The position numbers and the translations under genes are program-made. The notes below the pieces were generated by a model. The model was given only the letters and a program-made list of their open reading frames with translations. It was not told the origin of the DNA and ran no database searches. Shown here piece after piece: positions 15,946 through 24,086 of a stretch of 36,637 nucleotides of DNA. Origin of the DNA: Bacillus massilioanorexius (lineage in GTDB: Bacteria; Bacillota; Bacilli; Bacillales; DSM-1321). Where the stretch lies: NCBI RefSeq assembly GCF_902374955.1, contig NZ_CABKRX010000097.1:1-36637 (forward strand), written 5' to 3'. Numbering within the stretch: position 1 is the stretch's first letter; the number at the start of each line of letters is the position of its first letter.

Positions 15946-16383
15946 ATGGAAATAAAGGGTTTAAATCACTTATTGTTTTCAGTTTCCAATCTTAATCAGT
16001 CTATTTGGTTTTATCAGCAAGTTTTTGATGCTAAGTTGCTAGTGAAAGGAAATAATACGGCTTATTTTGATTTAGATGGCATATGGTTAGCTCTTAACGT
16101 AGAAAAAAACATTCCACGAAAAGAAATAAAAGAATCCTATACTCATATAGCCTTTTCTATTGACGAAAAAGATTTCAACAGAATTTATGAAAAGTTGGAG
16201 TTTTTGAAAGTAAACATTCTTTCTGGGCGACCTAGAGATGAAAAAGATAAAAAATCAATCTACTTCACAGACCCAGATGGTCATAAATTTGAGTTTCACA
16301 CAGGAACTTTACAGGATAGATTGAATTATTATAGGCAAGATAAAAAGTATATGGAATTTTATGATTCATGCAGGAATAAGTAA
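15946..16383 (+). CDS. fosB: Metallothiol transferase FosB (fosfomycin resistance)
   Basis: A 145-residue vicinal-oxygen-chelate enzyme that opens the epoxide of fosfomycin by adding a thiol, bacillithiol in Bacillales. Sequence blocks are those of FosB: MEIKGLNHLLFSVSNL, SYTHIAFSI, KSIYFTDPDGHKFEFHTGTL and QDRLNYYR. The metal ligands are His8, His67 and Glu116. A strong AGGAGG precedes the ATG. It is monocistronic: its terminator overlaps the stop codon. The neighbouring upstream region carries the 21-bp-period repeats. Presence of FosB implies that the host makes bacillithiol (inference). Confidence 0.93.
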   Translation: MEIKGLNHLLFSVSNLNQSIWFYQQVFDAKLLVKGNNTAYFDLDGIWLALNVEKNIPRKEIKESYTHIAFSIDEKDFNRIYEKLEFLKVNILSGRPRDEKDKKSIYFTDPDGHKFEFHTGTLQDRLNYYRQDKKYMEFYDSCRNK

Positions 16384-16410
16384 TTCTTCATAGGAAGAAT
16401 TACTTTTTTT
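16380..16410 (+). terminator. Intrinsic terminator of fosB
   Basis: GTAATTCTTC (16380-16389) pairs with GAAGAATTAC (16394-16403) around ATAG, followed by seven T residues; the stem starts inside the fosB stop codon. Confidence 0.9.
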
Positions 16411-16464
16411 GTTTAAAACATACTTGTAAAGGTAATTTTTTTGTAAAAAAATATCAAAAAATTA

Positions 16465-16488
16465 AAACTTTTTCCTTTTTGGATCGTC
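16465..16488 (+). promoter_or_regulatory. ECF-sigma-type autoregulatory promoter
   Basis: AAAC (16465-16468), 16-bp spacer, CGTC (16485-16488), with TTTTTCC directly after the -35 and CGTCTA at the -10. This is the AAC-N16-CGTC pattern of Bacillus ECF sigma factors. It lies directly before an ECF sigma gene and matches the promoter of the second ECF operon (30593-30616) in both boxes and the TTTTCCTT of the spacer. Confidence 0.75.
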
Positions 16489-16526
16489 TAATATATAGGA
16501 ATACTTTTGAAAGGGGGGATCATCAA

Positions 16527-17840
16527 ATGTTGGAAATTAGTAAGGAGACAGTGGACAAATGGTATGACAGACATAGCAAGTCTATTTTTAGCTATATCCT
16601 TTTAATGACTAAAAATTATCAGCAAGCAGAAGATTTAACGCATGATACATTTATTCAAGCGTACTCGTATCATGATTCATATACGATGCATTGTAATGAG
16701 ACAACATGGCTTTTTAGTATTGCTAATCATTTAACAATGAAACAGTTAAAGAAATGTAGACCTTGTTTATTCTTGAAAGAAGTTCTATTCAATAAAAAAG
16801 AAAATTATTCATTTCCTGGAGAAATGATTCAAATATATGAAGATTCAATAGAGTTATATTCTGTTTTAGAAGGATTGAAAGACTCATTTAAAAAGGTAAT
16901 AATTTTACAGAATGTAAAAGGTTTTACTACAGAGGATACAGCGAAAATATTAGGATGGTCAGATACAAGAGTGAATGTAATGGCCTCTAAAGCGATTGCT
17001 GCATTAGCTGAAAACTTCTTGATAAGAAAACAGATGGAGAATGAACCTTTCGAAGAATCAGTTGCAAATATCGAGTTATCTTTAAAGACATTGAATAGTT
17101 CATTGAAGTGGAGAAGGAAACGAAACGAAAATTTAAAAAATCGAATTTTTACAACAATTGAACGAATGAATCAAAATGAAAGGCGAAGTAAATTATCATT
17201 GTCCATCCACTTTCAAAAAAAAAGCATGGGTACAAAGATTACCTATACGTTACTAATCATTATATTGTTTTTGGGTCTATTAATTAGTTCAGCTTTTGTT
17301 TCTCCTGCAATGGCAAAGCTAGTTTCTAAGTTTCCATATTTGAATGAACAGTTCGAACAAAAACCTTTAAAAGAGGAAATAAGTGATTATTTACAATCAG
17401 CAGGTATTATATGGGACGACATATATATAATAAATGATCCTAAACTGATTACTGTTGTTATAAATGCGTCGAATCTATATTATAATCAAGTGAAAAAGCC
17501 AGTTGAAGAAATTATACATACCATTCTAGAAAGTAGAAATAAAGATTCGTATGAAGTAAGTGTCTCTCAATCCATCCATCTAATTTCAACCAAACAAAAA
17601 GAGGAGAATCTTTTGAAGACTCACGAGAAGATTAAGAATATTGTTGAAGAAGTATTAAATCAATATGGGTATCGTTCTCAAATAGGTATTATATCAAATG
17701 AATCAATCGTTCTTGAATTACCAAAGGAGGAAGAGAGACTTGAAGAAATAAGGCAGAATATTCATAAACGTCTTAATGAACAACTGATAGATCAATATTC
17801 GATTACTATTTTCCCATTGCATCTCTCAATAGAAGAGTGA
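16527..17840 (+). CDS. Membrane-anchored ECF sigma factor fused to an extracytoplasmic domain
   Basis: A 437-residue protein. Residues 10-78 are sigma region 2 (FSYILLMTKNYQQAEDLTHD, TFIQAY, WLFSIANHL). Residues 108-165 are region 4 (SVLEGLKDSFKKVIILQNVK, FTTEDTAKILGWSDTRVNVM). A charged linker (166-236) leads to one transmembrane helix (about 237-258, YTLLIIILFLGLLISSAF). A 175-residue C-terminal region then begins SPAMAKLVSKFPYLN, as in Bacillus anti-sigma/DUF4030-like extracytoplasmic domains (tentative). The start is ATG 16527 after AAAGGGGGG; the longer frame from 16479 would begin upstream of the promoter -10. The sigma moiety would thus be tethered to the membrane and need release or act in place. 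The gene lies behind an ECF-type promoter, suggesting autoregulation. Confidence 0.8.
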   Translation: MLEISKETVDKWYDRHSKSIFSYILLMTKNYQQAEDLTHDTFIQAYSYHDSYTMHCNETTWLFSIANHLTMKQLKKCRPCLFLKEVLFNKKENYSFPGEMIQIYEDSIELYSVLEGLKDSFKKVIILQNVKGFTTEDTAKILGWSDTRVNVMASKAIAALAENFLIRKQMENEPFEESVANIELSLKTLNSSLKWRRKRNENLKNRIFTTIERMNQNERRSKLSLSIHFQKKSMGTKITYTLLIIILFLGLLISSAFVSPAMAKLVSKFPYLNEQFEQKPLKEEISDYLQSAGIIWDDIYIINDPKLITVVINASNLYYNQVKKPVEEIIHTILESRNKDSYEVSVSQSIHLISTKQKEENLLKTHEKIKNIVEEVLNQYGYRSQIGIISNESIVLELPKEEERLEEIRQNIHKRLNEQLIDQYSITIFPLHLSIEE

Positions 17841-17931
17841 GAGAAGGAATTAAGAATCACGAATAGAGTTTGCAATCAGATTAATTGACTGAATTTTTTT
17901 ACAATTAGTCCAGAGAACTAAATCATAATGT

Positions 17932-17963
17932 AAAGGATTCTTTTATATAAAGAATCTTTTTTT
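17932..17963 (+). terminator. Intrinsic terminator of the ECF fusion gene
   Basis: GATTCTTT (17936-17943) pairs with AAAGAATC (17949-17956), extended by flanking A/T and G-T pairs, followed by a T-run. It lies about 90 bp after the stop codon. Confidence 0.75.
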
Positions 17964-18102
17964 ATGTTTTTAGAAGGAATACGACTAAAAATACAGAATA
18001 TTAAGAATAATAAAATAGAGAGGGTTTCTATAACTAATAGACAGATTACTATTTTCATTCGTAAAAGGTAGAAAATAATCAAATGAATAGTGAGGGATAG
18101 CG

Positions 18103-18318
18103 ATGAAGCAAATTCGATTTCAATCATTACTGTTATTTTGTACTTTCATGATTTCACTTTCTATGGCTACTTTTGCATATGAAACGTATTTAGAAACGAA
18201 GATTATTCAAAGTGTTATATACACTAGTGTAGGATTCATATTATTGTCTATTGTATTATTGGCTTTATTATTTAAGAGGAAAAGCCTTCATAATGGCAGA
18301 AAAAGATTAAAAATATAA
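18103..18318 (+). CDS. Small hypothetical membrane protein, 71 residues
   Basis: Two hydrophobic helices (about 7-26 and 35-57) are separated by a short ETYLETK loop, with a basic C-terminal tail (KRKSLHNGRKRLK) expected in the cytoplasm. GAGGGA lies 6-8 bases before the ATG, and a terminator follows 11 bp after the stop, both supporting a genuine short gene. No family recognised. It follows the ECF fusion gene but is separated from it by a terminator. Confidence 0.6.
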   Translation: MKQIRFQSLLLFCTFMISLSMATFAYETYLETKIIQSVIYTSVGFILLSIVLLALLFKRKSLHNGRKRLKI

Positions 18319-18329
18319 GCGGTAGTAAC

Positions 18330-18367
18330 AAAGACGTGTAAAAAAGGAACTTTTTGCACGTCTTTTA
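18330..18367 (+). terminator. Intrinsic terminator
   Basis: AAAGACGTG (18330-18338) pairs with CACGTCTTT (18357-18365), with five more A-T pairs inside the stem. The stem ends in TTTT. Confidence 0.8.
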
Positions 18368-18723
18368 AATGATGGAGATAGATGGTGATAGAAACAATCA
18401 TCATGAATTTAAATGAAACTCATAATTAAAACAATAATGGGTAATAAATGTTTATTACTTGGAGAAATGTAGAGTTAGATGAATATAAGGAAAAAATATG
18501 AGCTTTTGGTTTTGGACATAGTTATTACTATTTTGATTATTATCTAGTTGATCAGTCTTTTTTCTATTCTTTAATAAACATCTTAAATGATTATGGTAAT
18601 AGGCTAGTTGAAAGATAAAATCATGTTTTTAAGAGAATGTTATAAAGGCGAGTACTAGGATAGAAAATGAATACAGAATATATAGCATATACACTTAAGA
18701 TGGATGAATAAAGGGGGATATCA
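18368..18723. other. Gene-poor stretch with one interrupted reading frame
   Basis: No intact gene is visible here. One frame from ATG 18448 to TAA 18616 reads as plausible protein (MFITWRNVELDEYKEKI, stop, AFGFGHSYYYFDYYLVDQ) with a single TGA at codon 18. There is no good ribosome binding site. It may be the remnant of a short gene or chance. The last 15 bp hold the GGGGG site of the next gene. Confidence 0.3.
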
Positions 18724-19101
18724 GTGAGTCATTTTAGAAAAGTTTTGAATCAGTATTTTGAAGCGTGGAATCTGGGGTTACGGAATAAAAATGGAACTGA
18801 AATTAGAATGTTTATGTCTGAAAAATTTATAGGCTATTGGGCACATTCCAATCTTGATTGTCCGGAGGAATATCGCTATGACTATGATATTGATGAAGTA
18901 TTAATGCAATATAATACAGCTGAAAAAAGTTTCAATCCACTGTCATTTACTGAAAGAAACAATGGGGATGAAATGGTTGTTATGGGAAGAGAAATAAATA
19001 TAATTGATGGTGAACCTTATCCTGCTCAATGTATGTTTATTTGGAGAAAAGAAGAAGGGCAGTGGAAACTAGTGAGAGAATATATTGAGTTAGAAAGATA
19101 G
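18724..19101 (+). CDS. NTF2/SnoaL-like small protein (DUF4440-type fold)
   Basis: A 125-residue protein with GTG start after AAAGGGGG. The pattern of an N-terminal helix (FRKVLNQYFEAWNLGLRN) followed by strands ending in MVVMGREINIIDGEPYPAQC, MFIWRKEEGQWKLVREYIEL is that of the NTF2-like superfamily. These act as small enzymes or ligand-binding domains; no catalytic residues can be assigned. Length is normal for the family. It is a single gene with no clear partners. Confidence 0.65.
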   Translation: MSHFRKVLNQYFEAWNLGLRNKNGTEIRMFMSEKFIGYWAHSNLDCPEEYRYDYDIDEVLMQYNTAEKSFNPLSFTERNNGDEMVVMGREINIIDGEPYPAQCMFIWRKEEGQWKLVREYIELER

Positions 19102-19136
19102 CTCACAGAGGGAGCTTTTGCTAGATGTAACATCAA

Positions 19137-19349
19137 TTGTGGATTACGGTCATGCCAATAGCCATTTTTATAAAGATGATCTCGCCAAACATAGAACGAT
19201 CCCTTTTCTATACATTAGCTTATACTATTGTGTGTGCTATCGTTAATTGTTCTGTTTTTCCTTTCTTTGTTAGGCACACTTCAATTGAAAACAAGGAGCC
19301 GCACATACATAGACTGCCTTTTATAAAAAGAAGATTATCTTTCGTTTAG
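19137..19349 (+). CDS. Hypothetical 70-residue membrane ORF, perhaps a remnant
   Basis: TTG start at 19137, or ATG a few codons in. Two hydrophobic stretches (about 2-15 and 24-45) and a basic tail. The best ribosome-binding sequence nearby (GAGGGAGC) is placed for an ATG immediately followed by a stop, so initiation is doubtful. Its end overlaps the convergent gene at 19335-19622 by 15 bp. No family recognised. Confidence 0.3.
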   Translation: MWITVMPIAIFIKMISPNIERSLFYTLAYTIVCAIVNCSVFPFFVRHTSIENKEPHIHRLPFIKRRLSFV

Positions 19350-19622
19350 CGATAAATTAATTAATTGGTAAGTGATATATAATCCTAAATAAGCCCCTGT
19401 CAATAAGAAAAAAGGATTTAGAAGAATGGCATGTATATTCGTCATAAATACGGTTTGGTCTTTAATGATTTGATAGACTGAAACAGATGTTATGCTACCG
19501 AAGATGATGATTGATAAGAAAGCCAAATAGTTAAATAAAATGCGCGTCTTTTTCCAAAGTTTTTGGAGGAAAAACATGATTATTGGTACCGTAAACGTTG
19601 ATAGAATGAGTAAGATTTTCAA
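19335..19622 (-). CDS. Small conserved-type membrane protein, 95 residues
   Basis: Three hydrophobic helices (about 2-20, 29-50 and 66-90), with the segment TRILFNYLAFLSIIIFGSIT, short loops, and a C-terminal stretch LLTGAYLGLYITYQLI. TTG start 19622 is preceded at 6 bases by AGGTGA. Composition and regular helices suggest a genuine gene. Function unknown. It is the only minus-strand gene in this region, and its partners cannot be inferred. Confidence 0.55.
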   Translation of the reverse strand: MKILLILSTFTVPIIMFFLQKLWKKTRILFNYLAFLSIIIFGSITSVSVYQIIKDQTVFMTNIHAILLNPFFLLTGAYLGLYITYQLINLSLNER

Positions 19623-19722
19623 AAGAATTCACCTGAATGTTCTATAGAATGGAATTTCTTTTTTTAGTATGCCCATTTCTTTCCTTGATATGATATTAAT
19701 AGTCTAATCGATATGTATATAC

Positions 19723-20043
19723 AAATTTATTTTTAGTGTTCAGCATCCTCTTCTAACTTCATCTATGAAAAGTGCTAATACATCTGCAAGAAAGGAAGAT
19801 TGGATTGTAGATGATTATTTTTATAGTGGTGAAAGAATTGAACCATGGATGGGAAAAAAGGTTGTGAAATATCATCGAACGATAGAAGAATATTTTCAAA
19901 TGCTAAAAAATGTAGGGTTTACAATAACAGATATAAGAGAAGGAAAACCTATAGAACAAGCATTTATAAGTGACAATGAATATAAACGAAGAATGAGATT
20001 ACCTTTATTTTTACTAGTTTCGTGCGAAAAACAAAGTCAATGA
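19723..20043 (+). pseudogene. 3' fragment of a SAM-dependent methyltransferase gene
   Basis: From 19723 the frame reads KFIFSVQHPLLTSS, then VDDYFYSGERIEPWMGKKVV, KYHRTIEEYFQMLKNVGFTI and a C-terminal RLPLFLLVSCEK. This is the C-terminal third of class I methyltransferases of the type ending in the (V)FSVEHP strand and the ER..FLG..V..HHT segment. The N-terminal Rossmann half with the SAM-binding GxGxG motif is absent; a stop lies just upstream (19705) and unrelated sequence precedes it. It is therefore a 5'-truncated remnant of ~107 codons. Confidence 0.75.
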
Positions 20044-20054
20044 ATGGAGATAAA

Positions 20055-20525
20055 ATGAATTATTATTGTGAGAGTATCTTGTATCAAATTTATTTGGCTT
20101 TATCCACTACTAAGGAAATGCTTCAAAGTTTAACGGATGAAGATTTAACATTAAGACCAACGCCTAACAAGTATTCTGTCGGTGAGCTTTTTGAACATAT
20201 TGCGATAATTTGTAAAGCAGATTTGTTGATTGCAGATGGAGCAACGGAAGAAGAAATGAGACAATTGTATAGCAGTTGTGATCTCGATAATAAAAAAGAT
20301 ATTGTAGTAGCTTTGGTTGAAAATTACAATTTGTTAAGGAATGAGTACATGAACTATTCTGAAACTGATTTACAAGAGAAGCTGACTGCCTATTGGGGTG
20401 TGACGTATACGAGGTATGAATGGCTATTAGAAATATTAACTCATGTTATACATCATAGAGGACAACTGCATGCCATGCTCATACATTGTATCAACATCAA
20501 TCTTCATGTTTCATTATTCGAATAA
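20055..20525 (+). CDS. DinB family protein
   Basis: A 156-residue four-helix-bundle protein of the DinB/YfiT family, putative metal-dependent thiol S-transferases. The expected metal-site histidines are visible: His48 in VGELFEHIA and the C-terminal THVIHHRGQLHAML pair. The entry RPTPNKYSVGELFEH is typical. Start ATG 20055 follows GGAG at 6 bases; earlier ATGs lack a site. The gene begins just after the methyltransferase fragment. With fosB nearby the host is expected to make bacillithiol, a likely thiol for this family (inference). Confidence 0.82.
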   Translation: MNYYCESILYQIYLALSTTKEMLQSLTDEDLTLRPTPNKYSVGELFEHIAIICKADLLIADGATEEEMRQLYSSCDLDNKKDIVVALVENYNLLRNEYMNYSETDLQEKLTAYWGVTYTRYEWLLEILTHVIHHRGQLHAMLIHCININLHVSLFE

Positions 20526-20732
20526 AAAATAAGAGTTGTAGAATTACTGCTCGTATTTTCTGAATGGTATACCGAATTATTATCTCATCGACTATATATT
20601 GGATCGACGTTACTTTTGAATGCATTCGGAGAAGGAGCTTGACTTTAGTAAAGATGATTCACTTCAAAGTTAATATTTGTAAATATTTTCTCTTCTTTGA
20701 GGTTAGGATATTAACGATAAGGAGGAAGAAAT

Positions 20733-20942
20733 ATGCGAATTTATCGATATAGTGTTTCGAAAATAGAAGGTACAATGGATCAAAAATTACCTTTAGAAGA
20801 ACTAGCCAAGCATTTGAATCAAAGAGGCAAGGAGGGTTTTAAGCTAACTTATGCTATTCCTCAGGTAAGTTCAGGCACTACGGAATCAACCGTATTAATT
20901 TTTGAAGCAGAAGACACGGATGAGGAAAGTGCCATTGGATAA
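20733..20942 (+). CDS. Small DUF4177-like protein
   Basis: A 69-residue soluble protein. KLPLEELAKHLNQRGKEGFK resembles the DUF4177 pattern (EEL...LN..G.EGWEL), followed by two strands (LTYAIPQV, TVLIFEAED) and an acidic end. AAGGAGGAAG gives a strong ribosome binding site, and a terminator immediately follows, so this is a real, monocistronic gene. The function of the family is unknown. Confidence 0.65.
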   Translation: MRIYRYSVSKIEGTMDQKLPLEELAKHLNQRGKEGFKLTYAIPQVSSGTTESTVLIFEAEDTDEESAIG

Positions 20943-20968
20943 AAGCATCTCATAAGGGGTGCTTTTTT
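20941..20968 (+). terminator. Intrinsic terminator
   Basis: AAAAGCATC pairs with GGTGCTTTT around a short loop and runs into TTTTTT; it starts at the stop codon of the gene at 20733. Confidence 0.75.
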
Positions 20969-21013
20969 CCCTTCATACTTTTAGTCAAAAGAGAAAAGAA
21001 GGTGCTATTATTA

Positions 21014-21535
21014 ATGGTAAAACCGACAGTAAAGCTATTAGAACATAATCCAAAATGGATTAAACAATTCGAGGAAGAAAAAAAGAAAGTAAATCAGGTA
21101 TTAGGTAATGAAATCATAGCGATTGAACATATTGGAAGTACTTCTATAGAAGGTTTAGCAGCCAAGCCAATCATTGATATATTAGTAGGTATAAAGAATT
21201 TAGAAGATTTCGTAGTATTCATTGAGCCTTGACAGGATATTGGATTTGAATTTGTTGATAAGCCAGAGTTCAAGGATCGGAAGTTTTTTAGAAAAGGCTT
21301 ATATCAACAAGGAACTGTTCATATACATATATGTGAAATGGATGGAATCGAGTGGAATGAGAAAATTCTCTTTCGAAATTATTTACGTGGGCATCCAGAA
21401 AGCTTAAAAGAATATGCTTGTTTAAAGAAAGAACTTGCCTCTATGTATCCCTTTGATCGCTCTACTTATACTATAAATAAGGAGCCATTTATAAGAAGAA
21501 TCATTGAAAAGGCTTTAAAAGAAATAGATGGATAG
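21014..21535 (+). pseudogene. GrpB-family (UPF0157) gene with one in-frame stop
   Basis: Full-length GrpB/nucleotidyltransferase-like protein in a single frame except for TGA at 21230. Before the stop: VKLLEHNPKWIKQFEEEK, AIEHIGSTSIEGLAAKPIID, ILVGIKNLEDF. After it: QDIGFEFV, FFRKGLYQQGTVHIHIC, LLFRNYLRGHP-like ILFRNYLRGHPESLKEYACL and DRSTYTINKEPFI. GSTS and PIIDI are the family nucleotidyltransferase-like motif. Total length (~173 codons) is normal, so one point mutation seems to be the only lesion. Confidence 0.85.
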
Positions 21536-21665
21536 TCAAGATTTATTGGTTTACTCACTTATTTTAATAGGGTCTTTTATCATTTTGAAGTACTGTTTTT
21601 TTCTATCAAATTGCTCGTATAGGATTACAAATCTTAAAAAAATATGAAGTATTGGAGGGCTTTTT

Positions 21666-22421
21666 TTGAAAGAGCAAAATCGAAAAATAGCTATCGTTAC
21701 AGGTGTAGGGAATGAAAGAGGGATTGGAGCAGCAACTTGTCGAAAGTTGGCATGTAATGGAGTAGACATTTTTTTTACATATTGGATGTCAAAGGATGGA
21801 TGGGCAGAACAATTTAAATCAGAGATAATAGAGTTAGGTGTTTGTTGTGAGTACATGGAAATTGATTTGTCTAAAGCGGATGCTGCAGAACGAATAATGA
21901 ATGAAGTGACAAGAAAAATGGATAATCCATCTATTCTCGTTAACAATGCTGCTCATTCTATTGATGTAGATTACTTACAAATGAACGCAAAAATTTTGGA
22001 TGACCATTATGCAGTCAATGTTAGGTCTACTTGTCTTCTATGTGCGGAATTTGCAAAACGATTTAATAAAGTCAATCATGCTTATGGAAGAATTATTAAT
22101 ATAACATCAGGACAGGATCTTGGTCCAATGCCTGGTAACTTAGCATATGTAGCTTCAAAAGGGGCTATTTCAGCTTTTACTGTTTCGTTATCAGCCGAAT
22201 TGGCTCATCTTGGTATAACAGTGAATGCTGTTAATCCTGGACCAACGGATTCCAATTGGATGAATGAAGAAATTAGAGAGAATCTACGTCCAAAATTTTT
22301 AATGGGAAGAGTTGGTGAACCAGAAGATGCTGCAAGGGTTATATTTTTTCTTGCTAGTGACGAAGCAAATTGGATAACAGGTCAGGTTATTCATTCAGAG
22401 GGTGGATTTTTACGTGTCTGA
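21666..22421 (+). CDS. Short-chain dehydrogenase/reductase (FabG-like)
   Basis: A 251-residue classical SDR. Cofactor motif TGVGNERGIG (12-21), NNAA (93-96), catalytic Ser148 (INITSGQ), Tyr161 and Lys165 (YVASK), and the C-terminal PGPTDSNWM and ITGQVIHSEGGF. It would reduce a carbonyl or oxidise an alcohol with NAD(P); the substrate is unknown and no fatty acid genes are near. The TTG start at 21666 follows GGAGGG by 6 bases. Confidence 0.87.
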   Translation: MKEQNRKIAIVTGVGNERGIGAATCRKLACNGVDIFFTYWMSKDGWAEQFKSEIIELGVCCEYMEIDLSKADAAERIMNEVTRKMDNPSILVNNAAHSIDVDYLQMNAKILDDHYAVNVRSTCLLCAEFAKRFNKVNHAYGRIINITSGQDLGPMPGNLAYVASKGAISAFTVSLSAELAHLGITVNAVNPGPTDSNWMNEEIRENLRPKFLMGRVGEPEDAARVIFFLASDEANWITGQVIHSEGGFLRV

Positions 22422-22523
22422 AGGGTTACAGTGAAATGAAAATCAGTATCTCTAATCATTCTGAAAGTATGAATGATGATTAAAACCTAACGAACAAAAT
22501 AGAGAATTTAAGGAGAGTGAAAC

Positions 22524-23341
22524 ATGAGGAAAATATTGATTCTCGGTGCAAGTGGATTAATAGGGTCGGCGATTGTGACAGAGTGTAGTGATACATATGA
22601 CGTTTACGGTACCTATCATTCAAAACCTGTTGATTTACCAAGTCATAAGCAATATCAGTTGGAAATCGGTCAAAAGGAGAAGTTTATCGAGCTTATCTCC
22701 TCTTTAGAACCAGATGTAGTGATTTCCTGTTTACGAGGCGATTTTCAGAAACAAGTAGAACTTCATCAGCAGTTGGCACTAGAATTACAAAAAAAGATAC
22801 GACATTTATCTACTTTTCTACTTTGAATGTTTTTGATAGTGATTTTTCAAAACCTCATAGCGTTATAGAAAACCCAGTCGCTATGTCAGAGTATGGGAAA
22901 TTCAAAATTCAGTGTGAAGAAGTTGTTCTAGAATTATTAAAGGAACGTGCTGTTATTATTCGAATTCCAGCTATATGGGGAAAGAATTCACTGAGATTTA
23001 ATGTAGTAAAAAACTTTATTCAGAACGGTGGAGAAATAGAGGCATACTGTAATTTAAAATGTAATAACCTTATGGATACTTTGTTAGCTAAACAAATTAC
23101 ATATATCATAGATCATGAAAAAACTGGTATTTTCCATTTAGGATCAACAGATCTGATTACGCAAGGTAAATTTGTTCAAAACCTCATAACTAGAATGGCG
23201 AATGAAGAAATGAAACTGCCGAATACATACTTTGAAAATCAAGACGAAATATACTATTTTGGCTTGGAAACAAATACTAAAGACCTATCCGAACAATTGC
23301 AATGTACAAGTGAGGTTATAATAGAAGAGTTGTGTAAATAA
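22524..23341 (+). pseudogene. RmlD-like sugar-nucleotide reductase gene, frameshifted
   Basis: The 5' part reads MRKILILGASGLIGSAIV (dinucleotide site GASGLIG) to LEPDVVISCLRGD. The 3' part continues with FSTLNVFDSDF, SEYGKFKIQCEEVVL (YxxxK), VIIRIPAIWG and TGIFHLGS. The two parts are joined by a shift in the A7 tract 22789-22795: one more A restores QKKDTTFIYFSTLNVFD. Both halves keep good codon use and nothing else is damaged. It is either a recent pseudogene, a sequencing error, or a product rescued by slippage. Confidence 0.82.
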
Positions 23342-23573
23342 AGATAAGGCTTATAAGATACAAGCTTATCAGACCTTTGGATACAAGAAAGTATCCTGAT
23401 AATTGATGTAGCATGTATATGACAATTCGAGGATAGATAAATATTTGAAACTGTTCTTATTTGTTTTATACCGATTAAGATCAGTTTTTTATATGAAATG
23501 TTTTATATATGGCTATAAGTATGATATTTTAGAAATAAATGTTAAATGAGGATAAGAAAGGATGTGACACGTA

Positions 23574-23990
23574 GTGAATGTGAAATTCCCAGCAGGTTTA
23601 GGTGTGCGGTTTTTGTCTAGATTATTAGATTCGCTTTTTTTTATGTTAGTAGGTGGAATCATAACATATCTAATTAAGGGGGAATTTTCGATTAAATGGC
23701 AAGAAGGAAGAACCTGGGAACTAATCTATACTTTGTATTTAACGATTGTTCCAGTGATATGGGGCGGTTATATTATCGGGAAGAGAATTTTGAAAATTAA
23801 GATAAAACGTATGGATAATGAAAAATTAACTATGAAAAATATGATTTTAAGAGAGATTGTAGGATTCTATTTGATTGGATTAGTGACCTTTGGAATCGCA
23901 AATGTTGTAAGTGCTTTCATGATTGGATTTCGAGAAGATAAGAGAGGTATCCATGATTTTATTGGTGGTACATATGTAGGGCATAATTAA
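23574..23990 (+). CDS. RDD family membrane protein
   Basis: A 138-residue protein with three to four hydrophobic segments. It shows the RDD-type beginning (AGLGVRFLSRLLDSLFF, with the R..D pattern), the IIGKRILKIKI block following the central helices, and the C-terminal DKRGIHDFIGGTYV. RDD proteins are small membrane proteins often tied to ion transport or envelope stress. GTG 23574 follows AAGGATGTG; GTG 23580 is an alternative. A terminator follows 44 bp after the stop. Confidence 0.83.
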   Translation: MNVKFPAGLGVRFLSRLLDSLFFMLVGGIITYLIKGEFSIKWQEGRTWELIYTLYLTIVPVIWGGYIIGKRILKIKIKRMDNEKLTMKNMILREIVGFYLIGLVTFGIANVVSAFMIGFREDKRGIHDFIGGTYVGHN

Positions 23991-24034
23991 AGATCAGTAT
24001 AATTGATAAGCGTATCGTAACGTTTTTTTAGCAA

Positions 24035-24066
24035 AAGGTCGTTCAATCACGAACGACCTTATTTTT
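24035..24066 (+). terminator. Intrinsic terminator of the RDD gene
   Basis: AAGGTCGTTC (24035-24044) pairs with GAACGACCTT (24051-24060) around AATCAC, followed by ATTTTT. Confidence 0.85.
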
Positions 24067-24086
24067 AAGCGAAAGGATGAAAGTTT

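Noticed and set aside
17918..18127. 69-codon minus-strand hydrophobic ORF
   Set aside because: It overlaps a terminator and the start of the gene at 18103, has no ribosome binding site, and its hydrophobicity follows from AT-rich antisense sequence.
20564..20752. 62-codon plus-strand ORF after dinB
   Set aside because: It overlaps the well-supported start and ribosome binding site of the gene at 20733 and has no site of its own.
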